A stretch of 64,000 nt of DNA from Actinomycetales bacterium (GTDB lineage Bacteria > Actinomycetota > Actinomycetes > Actinomycetales > Dermatophilaceae). The notes beneath the pieces were generated by a model. That model made no database searches. It had not been told where the DNA came from and saw only the letters and a program-made list of their open reading frames with translations. This document shows, piece after piece, positions 25,926-36,454 of the stretch. The stretch is taken from positions 124,001-188,000 of the forward strand of contig JADJVX010000017.1 of assembly GCA_016710385.1 (NCBI GenBank), written 5' to 3'. Both the position numbers and the translations under genes were made by a program. Each line of letters starts with the position of its first letter. Position 1 is the stretch's first letter.

Positions 25926-26782
25926 CCACCCAGCTGGCCCGGCATACCGACACCGCCCACCTCCCCCACGGCCACCGCACCGGTGGCCCGCGCTGGTCGC
26001 TGCCCAGCGACGCGTGGACGATCACGTGGCGCAACCTGCTGAAGTTCAAGCGCAGCCCCGACTATGTCGTCTTCGCGGTGCTCCAGCCGATCATGTTCGT
26101 GCTGCTGTTCAGCCAGGTCTACGGCGGCTCGATCCGCGTCGAGGGCACCAACTACACCGACTACCTCATGGCCGGCATCTTCGGCCAGACCGTGCTCTTC
26201 GGCGCGACCTTCTCCGGCTATGGCATGGCGCAGGACCTCAAGGACGGCATCATCGACCGCTTCCGCACCCTGCCGATGCACCCGGCGGCCGTGCTGCTCG
26301 GACGCACCGCCGCCGACCTCGCGCTCAATACCGTCTCGATGATCATCATGATCCTCACCGGCTTGGTCGTCGGGTGGCGATTCCACGAAGGGATCCTCGC
26401 GTTCCTCGGGGGTGTCGCACTGTTGCTGTTGTTCAGCTATGCCTTCAGCTGGGTCATGGCGCTCATCGGGATGATGGTCCGCACGCCGGAGGTCATCAAC
26501 AACGCGTCGTTCATGATCCTCTTCCCCCTCACCTTCATCTCCAATGCCTTCGTCCAGGCGCAGAACCTCCCCGGGCCGTTGCAGGCCTTCGCCAACTGGA
26601 ACCCGGTGTCTGCGCTGGTCCAAGCCGCCCGGTCGCTCTTCGGCAACCTCGGCCAGTCGCCGGTGTCGGACGCCTTGCCGATGCGCTATCCCATCGCGAT
26701 GGTGCTCATCGGCTCGGTGCTCATGCTCGCAATCTTCGTGCCGCTGGCGGTGACTCGCTACACCCGCACCTCGCGCCGCTGA
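25922..26782 (+). CDS. DrrB-type ABC exporter permease
   Basis: 286-residue ABC-2 permease. An amphipathic N-terminal region (WTITWRNLLKFKRSPDYVVF) precedes about six helices. DLKDGIIDRFRTLPMHPAAV is the typical DrrB cytoplasmic loop, and NASFMILFPLTFISNAFVQ the conserved helix five region. The gene starts inside the last codons of the ATPase gene, so both are translated as a pair. Confidence 0.9.
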   Translation: MTTQLARHTDTAHLPHGHRTGGPRWSLPSDAWTITWRNLLKFKRSPDYVVFAVLQPIMFVLLFSQVYGGSIRVEGTNYTDYLMAGIFGQTVLFGATFSGYGMAQDLKDGIIDRFRTLPMHPAAVLLGRTAADLALNTVSMIIMILTGLVVGWRFHEGILAFLGGVALLLLFSYAFSWVMALIGMMVRTPEVINNASFMILFPLTFISNAFVQAQNLPGPLQAFANWNPVSALVQAARSLFGNLGQSPVSDALPMRYPIAMVLIGSVLMLAIFVPLAVTRYTRTSRR

Positions 26783-26869
26783 CTTCATCGACCGCTCGCC
26801 CCACTGCCCTACTACGGGGGTATGCAGGGTGACGGGTGAGGCCTATCCGACTGAGAGGATGGGCCCACC

Positions 26870-29467
26870 ATGACCGCCAGCCACCCGGCATACCCACTCG
26901 TCGACGCGCTCGCGCAGGTGCGCCCCGGGGACCCCGACGGCCTGTATGCCGCGTTCCTGGACTGGGTGGGCGGCTCCGGCCTGGATCTCTATCCGCACCA
27001 GGACGATGCGATCGTCGCCCTGCTCACCGGAGCGCACGTCATCCTCGCGACGCCGACCGGTTCGGGCAAGTCGCTGGTGGCGGTCGCGGGGCACGCCAAG
27101 GGCCTGGTCGACGGACGGCGCAGCTTCTACACCGCCCCCATCAAGGCCCTGGTCAACGAGAAGTTCTTCGCGCTCTGCGATGCCTTCGGGCCGCACCGGG
27201 TGGGCCTGCTCACCGGCGACGCGGCGGTCAACCCACAGGCGCCGATCATCTGTTGCACCGCCGAGGTGCTGGCCAACATGGCGCTGCGCGAGGGCGCCGA
27301 TGGCGCGGGGCTCGACGGCGTGGTCGTCATGGACGAGTTCCACTACTACGCCGACCCACAGCGCGGGTGGGCCTGGCAGGTGCCATTGCTGGAGCTCACC
27401 CGGGCACAGTTCGTGCTCATGTCGGCCACCCTCGGCGACATGTCGCGCATCCACGCCGACCTGCAACGTCGCACCGGCCGCTCGGTGAGCGAGGTGACGA
27501 GTGCTGCTCGGCCGGTGCCACTCACCTTCACCTGGTCGGTCACCCCGCTGGCCGAGACCCTGGAAGAGATCGTCAGCACCAGGCGTGCGCCCGTGTATGT
27601 GGTCCACCCGTCGCAGGCTGCTGCCGCCGAGCAGGCCGCCTCGCTGAAGAACCTCCCCCTCCTGAGCCCTGCCGAGAAGGCCGCAGTCGCCGCACGGTTG
27701 GCGGGGGTGCGGTTCGCGGCGGGATTCGGTCGGGTGCTCGGCGGGCTGCTGCGCCGCGGCATCGGCGTGCACCACGCGGGCATGCTGCCGCGCTATCGCC
27801 GGCTGGTCGAGCAGCTGGCCCAGGCCGGCCTCGTCAAGGTGGTCTGTGGCACCGACACCCTCGGGGTCGGCATCAACGTGCCGATCCGCACTGTGCTGCT
27901 CACCCAGTTGACGAAGTTCGACGGCCAACGCGAACGACTGCTCAAGGCTCGCGAGTTCCACCAGATCGCTGGGCGAGCCGGCCGGGCCGGGTTCGACACC
28001 CTTGGCGAGGTCGTCGTCCAGGCTCCCGATCATGTCATCGAGAATGCCCGCCGGCTGGCCAAGGCCGGCGACGACCCGGTGAAGGTCAAGCGGGTGCAGC
28101 GCGTCAAACCCGCTGCTGGACAGATCGTCTGGAGCGAGGCGACCTTCGATCGGCTGGTCGCCGCATCCCCGGAGGCGCTGGTGTCCCGGATGCGGGTCGA
28201 CGACGCAATGATCATCAATGTCGTGGCCCGCCCGGGTGACCCGGTGCGGGCCTTGTCGCGACTCACGCGCGACAACCACGAAGACCCGTCGGCGCAGGCG
28301 CGGCTGGCCCGGAGAGCCATTCGGCTGGGCCGTAGCTTGCTCGATGCCGGTGTGCTGCAACGTCTTCCGGAACCCGACGAGACCGGGCGCACCCTCGCGC
28401 TCACCGTCGAGCTGCCCGACGACTTCGCGCTCAACCAGCCGTTGGCACAATTCGCACTCGCAGCTCTCGACGTGCTCGACCCCGACGCGCCGACCTACGC
28501 CCTGGACGTCGTCTCCGTCGTCGAGGCGGTCCTCGACAACCCCAAGCCGGTCCTGCTGGCCCAACAATGGGCCGCCCGCGGCGAGGCCGTCGCCGACATG
28601 AAGGCCGACGGCATCGACTACGAAGAGCGGATGGAACTCCTCGAGGAGGTGACCTGGCCGCGGCCACTGGCCGAGTTGCTCGACGCGACGTACACGGCAT
28701 ACCGGCACACGCACCCGTGGCTCGGTGAGGACGCGCTGGCGCCCAAGTCGATCGTCCGTGAGATGTGGGCACAGGCGATGAGTTTCACCGACCTGGTGAG
28801 CCGTTACGGCCTCAGCCGCTCCGAGGGCGTGGTGCTGCGCTATCTGTCCGACGCCTACCGCACACTGCGCCAGACCGTGCCGTCCGGCTATCGCACACCC
28901 GAGCTCGACGAGGTCATCGAGTGGCTCGGCGAGACGATCCGCCAGACCGACTCCTCGCTCGTCGACGAGTGGGAGTCGCTCGTCACCCCCGGTGCGCCGC
29001 ACGCACGCCAGACCAGCGATGCCCCTCGGCCCCCGCGGCCGTTGTCGGCCAACCCCCAGGCGCTGCAAACCATGGTGCGCCGCGCGATGTGGCGCCGCGT
29101 CGAACTCGCCGCTCGTGACGCTATCGCCGACCTCATCGCGCTCGAGCGGGCCGCCGCCGACCTCACCGATCCGCCCAGCCAGGTCGTCATGACCAGGCAG
29201 GAGTGGGATGCCGCTCTGGATGCCTACTACGCCGAGCACGATGTCGTCCTCACCGACGCCGACGCACGCGGGCCGGCGCTGCTGGCTGTGGACCGCGACG
29301 TCACCGAGTCAGCCGAGGGCGAGCCGGGGCGGTTCTGGCGGGTGCGGCAGACCCTGGCCGACCCGGCCGACCACCACGACTGGGTGATCGAGGCGCAGGT
29401 CGACCTCGATGCCACCGATGCGGTCGGCGAGTTGGTGATCACGACGCTGGCACTCCGCCAGCTGTGA
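26870..29467 (+). CDS. Ski2-like DExH RNA helicase with DUF3516 C-terminus
   Basis: 865-residue superfamily 2 helicase. Walker A ATPTGSGKS lies at 60-68, DEFH at 155-158, SAT at 185-187, and motif VI QIAGRAGRAG at 365-374. The C-terminal half is DUF3516, found with this helicase core in actinobacteria. The nearest characterised proteins are Ski2/Mtr4-like RNA helicases, so a role in RNA turnover is likely but unproven. The ATG follows a GAGAGG site. It is convergent with prpE across a strong hairpin. Confidence 0.88.
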   Translation: MTASHPAYPLVDALAQVRPGDPDGLYAAFLDWVGGSGLDLYPHQDDAIVALLTGAHVILATPTGSGKSLVAVAGHAKGLVDGRRSFYTAPIKALVNEKFFALCDAFGPHRVGLLTGDAAVNPQAPIICCTAEVLANMALREGADGAGLDGVVVMDEFHYYADPQRGWAWQVPLLELTRAQFVLMSATLGDMSRIHADLQRRTGRSVSEVTSAARPVPLTFTWSVTPLAETLEEIVSTRRAPVYVVHPSQAAAAEQAASLKNLPLLSPAEKAAVAARLAGVRFAAGFGRVLGGLLRRGIGVHHAGMLPRYRRLVEQLAQAGLVKVVCGTDTLGVGINVPIRTVLLTQLTKFDGQRERLLKAREFHQIAGRAGRAGFDTLGEVVVQAPDHVIENARRLAKAGDDPVKVKRVQRVKPAAGQIVWSEATFDRLVAASPEALVSRMRVDDAMIINVVARPGDPVRALSRLTRDNHEDPSAQARLARRAIRLGRSLLDAGVLQRLPEPDETGRTLALTVELPDDFALNQPLAQFALAALDVLDPDAPTYALDVVSVVEAVLDNPKPVLLAQQWAARGEAVADMKADGIDYEERMELLEEVTWPRPLAELLDATYTAYRHTHPWLGEDALAPKSIVREMWAQAMSFTDLVSRYGLSRSEGVVLRYLSDAYRTLRQTVPSGYRTPELDEVIEWLGETIRQTDSSLVDEWESLVTPGAPHARQTSDAPRPPRPLSANPQALQTMVRRAMWRRVELAARDAIADLIALERAAADLTDPPSQVVMTRQEWDAALDAYYAEHDVVLTDADARGPALLAVDRDVTESAEGEPGRFWRVRQTLADPADHHDWVIEAQVDLDATDAVGELVITTLALRQL

Positions 29468-29499
29468 CCTCCGCCAGCTGTGACCTCCGTCAGGGGCGA

Positions 29500-29535
29500 G
29501 ACGGCACAGGACGGGGCATGCCGTCCTGTGCCGTC
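29500..29535. terminator. Bidirectional hairpin between helicase gene and prpE
   Basis: Perfect 15-bp stem (29500-29514 pairing with 29521-29535) with a 6-nt loop GGCATG. It lies between the convergent stops at 29467 and 29580. The ACGGCATACC motif follows at 29538-29547. No long T-tract is present, as is common in high-GC actinobacteria. Confidence 0.85.
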
Positions 29536-29579
29536 CGCACGGCATACCCCCTCGTGGTCCTTCTTGGGGGTCCGGCTGG

Positions 29580-31478
29580 TCAGTCCTCCGGGTGGAGGAT
29601 CGGGGTGAGCATGGTGAGGACGTTGACGTCCTCGATGGTCGCCGGGATGACCGGGGTGTGGCCGTCGGCGATCTCTCGCATCGTCTTGCGCAGGATCTTG
29701 CCCGACCGGGTCTTGGGCAGCGCCGTGACGATGTCGACCTGACGGAGCGCGGCCACCGCGCCCACCTCGGATCGGACCCGGGCGACGAGCTCCTTCTTGA
29801 TCCGATCGCCCTCGGCGGCGGCGTCGATGCCGGCCTTGAGCACGACGAGCGCCCGCGGGAGTTGGCCCTTGAGGTCGTCATGGACGCCGATCACGGCACA
29901 CTCGGCGACCGACTCGTGTCCAGCGAGGGCTGCCTCGATCGAGCCGGTCGAAAGCCGGTGGCCGGCGACATTGAGCACGTCGTCGGTGCGGCCCATGACA
30001 TAGACATAGCCGTCCTCGTCGATGTAGCCGCCGTCGCCGGTGAGGTAGTAGCCGGGGTAGGCCGCCATGTAGGAGGAGACGAAGCGCTCGTCGTCGTTGT
30101 AGAGCGTCGGGAAAGTGCCCGGAGGCAGCGGCAGCTTGATGCAGATGGCGCCCTCCTGCCCGGCGGGCAACTGGTCTCCCATCGCGTCGAGGATCTGCAC
30201 CTGATAGCCGGGCACACACACGGACGGCGATCCCGCTTTGATCGGCAGCGCTTCCAGGCTGCGACAGTTGGCCGCGATCGGCCAGCCGGTCTCGGTCTGC
30301 CACCAGTTGTCGACGACCGGGACGCCGAGCTTGTCGGTGGCCCAGTAGTAGGTGTCGGGGTCGAGCCTCTCGCCGGCCAGATAGAGGGTCTTGAAGTGCG
30401 ACAAGTCGTAGCCCTCGACCTTCGAGCCCTCCGGGTCCTCGCGCTTGATCGCGCGAATGGCGGTCGGAGCCGTGAACATCGACACGGCGCCGTATTCCGA
30501 CACGATCCGCCAGAAGGCTCCGGCATCGGGCGTGCCGACCGGCTTGCCTTCGTAGACGATCGTCGTCGCGCCGGTAAGCAGCGGGGCGTAGACGATGTAG
30601 GAGTGGCCGACGACCCAGCCCACGTCGCTGGCGGTGAACATCGTCTCGCCCGGCTCCACGCCGTAGATATTGCGCATCGACCACCGCAGCGCAACCGCGT
30701 GGCCACCGTTGTCGCGGTAGATGCCCTTCGGGCGGCCGGTCGTGCCCGAGGTGTAGAGGATGTAGAGCGGGTCGGTGGCGGCGACCTCGACGCAGTCGGC
30801 GCCGGCGTCGGCGGCAGGCGAAGACACGAACTCGCGCCAGTCGACGTCACGGGGCCCCATGGCCGCCTCGCACTGCTCGCGTTGCAACATGACGACGAGC
30901 TCGGGCTTGTGCTCGGACCGCTCGATGCCCTCGTCGAGGAAGGGCTTGTAGGGCACCACCCGGTTGGGTTCGATGCCGCACGAGGCGCTGAGGATGACCT
31001 TCGGCTTGGCGTCATCGATGCGGGCCGCGAGTTCGGCGGGGGCGAAGCCACCGAAGACCACCGAGTGGACCGCGCCGATCCGCGCACAGGCGAGCATCGC
31101 GAAGACCGCCTCGGGGACCATCGGCATGTAGACGACGACCCGGTCGCCCTTGACGACCCCGGCGCCGGCCAGCGCGCCGGCCAGGCGTCGCACCTGCCCC
31201 AGCACCTCGGCATACGTGTAGGACGCCTTGTTGCCGGTGACCGGCGAGTCGTAGTGGATCGCCACCTGGTCGCCGCGCTCGGCGATGTGGCGGTCGAGGG
31301 CGTTGTAGCAGGTGTTGAGGGTGGCCCCCGGGAACCAGCGGTAGAAGGGCGGGTTGGAGTCGTCCAGCACCTGAGTCGGCGGGGTGATCCAGTCGATGTC
31401 CTGGGCAGCCGCGCCCCAGAACGCCTGGGGGTCGGAGATGCTCGCGTCGTAACTCTGCCGGTATGCGCCAGTGCTCAT
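29580..31478 (-). CDS. prpE: Propionyl-CoA synthetase (AMP-forming)
   Basis: 632-residue acyl-CoA synthetase that activates propionate, and probably acetate weakly, to the CoA thioester through an acyl-adenylate. The AMP loop YTSGTTGRPKG, the block VDNWWQTETGWPI, the hinge region TGDGGYIDEDGYVYVMGR and the C-terminal lysine motif KTRSGKILRK are all present. The length equals PrpE rather than the longer Acs. The ATG at 31478 has no clear ribosome site, so a leaderless transcript is possible. It is divergent from the LOG-like gene. Confidence 0.9.
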   Translation of the reverse strand: MSTGAYRQSYDASISDPQAFWGAAAQDIDWITPPTQVLDDSNPPFYRWFPGATLNTCYNALDRHIAERGDQVAIHYDSPVTGNKASYTYAEVLGQVRRLAGALAGAGVVKGDRVVVYMPMVPEAVFAMLACARIGAVHSVVFGGFAPAELAARIDDAKPKVILSASCGIEPNRVVPYKPFLDEGIERSEHKPELVVMLQREQCEAAMGPRDVDWREFVSSPAADAGADCVEVAATDPLYILYTSGTTGRPKGIYRDNGGHAVALRWSMRNIYGVEPGETMFTASDVGWVVGHSYIVYAPLLTGATTIVYEGKPVGTPDAGAFWRIVSEYGAVSMFTAPTAIRAIKREDPEGSKVEGYDLSHFKTLYLAGERLDPDTYYWATDKLGVPVVDNWWQTETGWPIAANCRSLEALPIKAGSPSVCVPGYQVQILDAMGDQLPAGQEGAICIKLPLPPGTFPTLYNDDERFVSSYMAAYPGYYLTGDGGYIDEDGYVYVMGRTDDVLNVAGHRLSTGSIEAALAGHESVAECAVIGVHDDLKGQLPRALVVLKAGIDAAAEGDRIKKELVARVRSEVGAVAALRQVDIVTALPKTRSGKILRKTMREIADGHTPVIPATIEDVNVLTMLTPILHPED

Positions 31479-31569
31479 GGCGGAACAATGCCCGGGGTAT
31501 GCCGTGCCCCGCCACCGGAGCTTCCCCACACCGGCCCGGGTCTGCGCCAGGTCGCCGATCGGTTGCGCC

Positions 31570-31597
31570 GAACGGTCGCGTCCGAACGGTCGCGTCC
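31570..31597. repeat. 14-bp tandem repeat in the prpE / LOG intergenic region
   Basis: Two perfect copies of GAACGGTCGCGTCC in tandem plus a partial third (GAAC). They lie 20-47 bp before the ATG at 31617 and about 92 bp upstream of prpE. The spacing of one and a third helical turns and the location suit a regulator-binding array; this is inference. Confidence 0.6.
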
Positions 31598-31616
31598 GAA
31601 CACCTGGGGTGAGACC

Positions 31617-32801
31617 ATGCCTGGCGTGGAGATCGACCGACTCGAGGTGCTGCGAGCGCTGCTGGCCGGTGAGGCGATCTCGCACGCGGGTGCGCGCCAT
31701 CAGGGCGCCGCCACTCCCCTGGGCGGCGTGCGGCTGCAGGACCTGGACCTGCACGACGTCGAAGAGCAGCTCCTGGCTCGCACCGACCTCACCGATCTCG
31801 TCGTCCTCGGCGGTGCCCTCTCCCCCGCGCTCACGGTGCACCTTGTCCGGCACGGGGCGATCGTCTTCCCCTCGGACCCACAGGCCCCGCTCAACGTCTA
31901 CCGCTCGCAGACCTACACCGCCGACGAGTTGTATGCCGGACTCGACGGGCCGGAGGGCTACCCGGGAACGCTCGACGGCCGGACCCACGCCTGGACCAGG
32001 GACCGGCGCTCGGAGCACGACGCCTACGCGACGATGCTGCGGGCCATCCATGACGAATCGATCACCGACGCCCTCGACGACCGTCTCGACGGGTTGCCGG
32101 TCGTCGGGGTGATGGGCGGGCATGCCGTCCAGCGCGGCAGCAACGTGTATGCCGCCGCGGCGCGCCTTGGGTTCGAGCTCGCGCAGGCAGGCTTGGTCGT
32201 GGCCACCGGTGGCGGACCCGGAGCGATGGAAGCCGCCAACCTCGGCGCGTATGCCAGGAACTTCCCCTCCCTGCAGCGGGCCATGACCGCGCTGGGCTCG
32301 CGTCCCAGCTATCAGAGCGACGTGCGGGCCTGGGCTCAGACGGCCTTCGCGGCCCGCGATCTGCTCGGCGTCCGGGAGTCCGACGATCCGCTGCGATCGG
32401 TCGGAATCCCCACCTGGTTCTACGGGCACGAGCCACCCAACGCCTTCGGCCAGGCCATCGCGAAGTACTTCTCGAATGCTCTGCGTGAGGACGGCCTCCT
32501 GGCCCGCTGCACCCACGGCATCGTCGTGCTGCCGGGGTCGGCCGGCACGGTGCAGGAGATCTTCCAGGCCGCTACCCGGGTCTTCTACCAGCGGATGCCC
32601 GAGCGGCCCGCAGGGCGTGGCTCGCCACCGCTCATCCTCGTGGGCCGCACCCATTGGACGCGGACCCTGCCGGTCTGGCCCGCTCTCCAGACCTTGGCCC
32701 GGTCTACCCCGTCCGGTCGGATGGTGCAGTCTCTGCACCTGGTCGACACCCCAGGGCAGGCCGCCGCGATCGTCACTGGACGGCATACCTCGGGAGCGTG
32801 A
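31617..32801 (+). CDS. LOG-like Rossmann-fold nucleotide-binding protein
   Basis: 394-residue protein. The C-terminal two-thirds carry the LOG/lysine-decarboxylase-like motifs GGGPGAMEA and PGSAGTVQEIF. These bind and cleave nucleotide 5'-monophosphates in cytokinin-activating LOG and PpnN enzymes. The N-terminal part (DLVVLGGALSPALTVHLV) is a second, degenerate Rossmann-like region seen in longer actinobacterial relatives. A nucleotide phosphoribohydrolase role is likely. The frame is open far upstream but only from 31617 on is it protein-like. Confidence 0.82.
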   Translation: MPGVEIDRLEVLRALLAGEAISHAGARHQGAATPLGGVRLQDLDLHDVEEQLLARTDLTDLVVLGGALSPALTVHLVRHGAIVFPSDPQAPLNVYRSQTYTADELYAGLDGPEGYPGTLDGRTHAWTRDRRSEHDAYATMLRAIHDESITDALDDRLDGLPVVGVMGGHAVQRGSNVYAAAARLGFELAQAGLVVATGGGPGAMEAANLGAYARNFPSLQRAMTALGSRPSYQSDVRAWAQTAFAARDLLGVRESDDPLRSVGIPTWFYGHEPPNAFGQAIAKYFSNALREDGLLARCTHGIVVLPGSAGTVQEIFQAATRVFYQRMPERPAGRGSPPLILVGRTHWTRTLPVWPALQTLARSTPSGRMVQSLHLVDTPGQAAAIVTGRHTSGA

Positions 32802-32888
32802 CGCAGCTCATACGACGACGGTGTCACGGGGAGGCTGCCGTGGCATCTCGATGAGCGAACCCGTTCCCCTGCCGAGGAGCCGACCACC

Positions 32889-33812
32889 GTGACCGAACAG
32901 ACCGCAACCCCCCGCTGCGCCATCGACACCGGGGTCTGCGTGCTGCCCGGCAGCTCGCAGACTCCGAGCAAGCCGGCTGCGACCTCGGCCAGCGGTCCCG
33001 CTGCGTCAAAGTCCACCGCGAGCACCCGCATCATCTACATCACCGACCCGATCTGCTCGGCCTGCTGGGTGATCGAGCCGGCCTGGCGCTCGGTGCTCGC
33101 CCGCTACGGCGACGAGATCGTCGTCGAGCATGTCATGGGTGGCCTGCTGCCCAACTGGACGGTGACCAGCGACCCCACTCACGGCATCTTCGGCCCCAGC
33201 GACCTGCCCCACCACTGGGCGCAGTTCGGCGAACTCACCGGCCAGACCCTTGACCCGTCGGTGTGGCATCGCGATCCGGTCCAGTCCTCATACCCCGCCT
33301 GCATCGCCGTCGCCGGCGTGCGCCTGCTCGCTCCCGAGCGTGAGCATGCCTATCTTCGGCGGCTGCGCGAGCTGCTCTTCGTGGAAGCGACCAATATCGG
33401 CCGCCCTGAGGTGCTCCAGGCGGCAGCCACCGAGGTCGGCGTCTCCGCGAGCGCCCTCGCCCGGGTGATCGCCGACGGACGCGCCGCCGTGGAGTTCGCG
33501 GCGGACCTCGACCGGACCCGTCGGCTCGGCGTCCGGGGGTTCCCCACCCTCATCATCGAGGGTCCCTACGGTCGCCAGGTGCTGCGGGGCGTCATCGATA
33601 CGTCCCGCCTCGAAAGTGCCGTGCTCGCCGCCTCGGGACTGCCCGCACGTCCCTTTCTGTCGATTCCGGAAGCCCTCACGGCGCTGGGACGAGGTAGCAC
33701 GGCAGAGTACGCCGCGGCGTTCGGCACCTCGTTGGTTGCGACACAGGCATCACTCACTGCCGCCGGCGTGCCCTCGCGTCAGGCGGGCACCGGATTGATG
33801 TGGTCGCGATGA
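32889..33812 (+). CDS. DsbA/SpxH-like thioredoxin-fold protein with CXXC
   Basis: 307-residue cytoplasmic protein without a signal peptide. The thioredoxin-fold motif TDPICSACW places the CXXC at residues 56-59. The structure then follows the DsbA/FrnE/SpxH family (helical insert, then the cis-Pro loop GVRGFPTLII). Two more cysteines (10 and 17) sit in the N-terminal tail. The GTG at 32889 follows a GAGGAG site. The stop overlaps the sigma-factor ATG (ATGA), so the two proteins are made together and the thiol protein may sense redox state for the sigma factor (inference). Confidence 0.78.
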   Translation: MTEQTATPRCAIDTGVCVLPGSSQTPSKPAATSASGPAASKSTASTRIIYITDPICSACWVIEPAWRSVLARYGDEIVVEHVMGGLLPNWTVTSDPTHGIFGPSDLPHHWAQFGELTGQTLDPSVWHRDPVQSSYPACIAVAGVRLLAPEREHAYLRRLRELLFVEATNIGRPEVLQAAATEVGVSASALARVIADGRAAVEFAADLDRTRRLGVRGFPTLIIEGPYGRQVLRGVIDTSRLESAVLAASGLPARPFLSIPEALTALGRGSTAEYAAAFGTSLVATQASLTAAGVPSRQAGTGLMWSR

Positions 33813-34369
33813 CCCTCGCCCGCACCCCCCGGGAGCACGGGGTTCACCGTGACCTCATCGAGCGAATGGTGACCGAGCAGCCTGATCGGCTCCGGAACAA
33901 GATGCTTCCCCGTGTGCGCGACCGCGCCCTCGCCGAGGATCTGTCCCAGGAGACGCTCATGCGAGCGCTGCAGTCGCTCGCGACCCTGCGCGGGCCGGCC
34001 GTCGAGGCCCTCGTCTGCGGGTGGCTGGACACCATCGCGACGAATGTCCTTCGCGCACACGCTCGTTCGGTCGCCCGCCGGCCACAGTCGGTCGACCTCG
34101 ACGACCCATCGACGACGGCGCTGATCGACCCCTCGTCACCGGTCGACCAGCGACTGCTCGACCACGAGACCTCGGTGGCGTTGGCCGCACTCGTCAGTGA
34201 GCTGCCGGAGTCCCTCGCTCAGGTCTTCGTTGCCCGAGTCGTCGACGAACAGAGCACCGCGCAGATCGCCGCCGCCCTCGGGGTGAGCCGTGAAGTCGTC
34301 CGGGCGCGGCTGCACCGGGCCCGGGTGGCCCTGCGCCAACGTATCGACCTGGTCTCCGACCCGGCCTAG
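33809..34369 (+). CDS. ECF-type RNA polymerase sigma factor
   Basis: 186-residue protein with sigma region 2 (RALAEDLSQETLMRALQSL) and region 4 (STAQIAAALGVSREVVRARL followed by HRARVALRQRI). Residues 58-80 hold the helical segment that recognises the -10 element. The ATG at 33809, coupled to the preceding CXXC protein gene, is preferred over a GTG at 33800. No transmembrane anti-sigma gene lies next to it; the thioredoxin-fold partner is the only candidate regulator. Confidence 0.8.
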   Translation: MTLARTPREHGVHRDLIERMVTEQPDRLRNKMLPRVRDRALAEDLSQETLMRALQSLATLRGPAVEALVCGWLDTIATNVLRAHARSVARRPQSVDLDDPSTTALIDPSSPVDQRLLDHETSVALAALVSELPESLAQVFVARVVDEQSTAQIAAALGVSREVVRARLHRARVALRQRIDLVSDPA

Positions 34370-34501
34370 CGGACCCGCTCCCGCCCTAGCCCCCTCCTGG
34401 CCCAATCCTCTGAGGCCTCTCCCCCCGGCATATTGCGCGCCACCGCAAGCCTCGGCGTGTCGCGGCAGTCTCGTCCATCACCCCACCACAGGAGCTCAAC
34501 C

Positions 34502-34882
34502 ATGCCCACCACCCCGACCATCGATACCCCGCTGGCACTCCAGGAGGCCTTCGCGGCCCGCTTCAACGCCCGTGACCTCGACGGGCTGCTCGACCTCGCC
34601 GAGCCCGACTCGGCCTTCGTGCCGGAGCCCGGGCTGCTGGTCACGGGGGAGGGCTACCGCGCGGCGCTGGTGAACTACCTGTCGCTCGACCTGCCGATCA
34701 CGCTCACTCCGCGCCACCAGCTCATCTCCGGCGACCTCGCGCTGCTGGTGGGCGACTGGACGATCGACGGAACCGGCCCGGACGGATCGGCGGTTCACCT
34801 GGCCGGCAGCACCGCCGACGTGGCCCGTCGCGGCGACCGCGGCTGGCGCTTCGTCATCGACAACCCTTTCGGCACCGCCTGA
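34502..34882 (+). CDS. SnoaL/NTF2-like protein
   Basis: 126-residue protein with the NTF2-like cone fold pattern. An N-terminal helix (ALQEAFAARFNARDLDGLLD) is followed by strands ending in DVARRGDRGWRFVIDNPFG. Members act as small hydrolases or isomerases, or bind ligands; no catalytic set can be assigned. The ATG at 34502 follows an AGGAG site. It lies 132 bp after the sigma-factor gene and ends at a strong hairpin, so it may be a member of the same unit or a target of the sigma factor. Confidence 0.78.
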   Translation: MPTTPTIDTPLALQEAFAARFNARDLDGLLDLAEPDSAFVPEPGLLVTGEGYRAALVNYLSLDLPITLTPRHQLISGDLALLVGDWTIDGTGPDGSAVHLAGSTADVARRGDRGWRFVIDNPFGTA

Positions 34883-34905
34883 CGGCAGGGACTTCGTCCG
34901 AGAAC

Positions 34906-34944
34906 AGATGCTGGACCCGAGCAGACTCCTCGGGTCCAGCATCT
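34906..34944. terminator. Strong bidirectional hairpin terminator
   Basis: A perfect 16-bp stem (34906-34921 pairing with 34929-34944) with a 7-nt loop lies between the convergent SnoaL-like gene (stop 34882) and kbl (stop 34973). Confidence 0.88.
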
Positions 34945-34972
34945 TGTCGGAGCGACTCGACCGTGGCAGCGA

Positions 34973-36175
<1,203 letters not shown>

Positions 36176-36256
36176 GGATCTCCTCACCGGGGACACGCAA
36201 ACACCCCCACGGTATGCCGTCCGCCCACCTCCCAGCCAGTGTCGACCTCGCAGTCC

Positions 36257-36304
36257 ACGGTCATGCCAAGCGCGGCACAGACAGCGCATTCGGCATGACC
36301 GCCG
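36257..36304. repeat. Left 48-bp imperfect palindromic repeat of nuclease-like cassette
   Basis: It aligns without gaps to 37346-37393 (about 41 of 48 identical). The shared outer parts are ACGGTCATGCCAA and TTCGGCATGACCG, so each copy is itself an imperfect palindrome able to form a hairpin. The two copies lie in direct orientation around the gene at 36455-37387. Confidence 0.8.
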
Positions 36305-36454
36305 TTGTCCACATGGGTGCCGACCTCGTCCCACCATCCACCGCCGACCCGGTGCGAGGGCCGGCAGGGTGACCGCGCCGTCAACACTCGTCCGGTGAGT
36401 TCGTTCTCAGTGAGTGGGCGGACACCGTCGCCACGCGAGGTGCGTGACACTCGG

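Noticed and set aside
26843..29239. Long minus-strand open frame opposite the helicase
   Set aside because: Composition is Gly/His/Arg/Asp-rich, no recognisable domain, and the plus strand encodes all helicase motifs.
29592..31616. Upstream extension of the LOG-like protein on the plus strand
   Set aside because: The extension is wholly antisense to prpE; protein-like sequence starts only at the ATG at 31617.
36257..36304. Reading the 48-bp repeat simply as the kbl terminator or promoter
   Set aside because: It is upstream of kbl and its twin lies downstream of tdh, so a shared single role as terminator does not explain both positions, although hairpin formation is likely.
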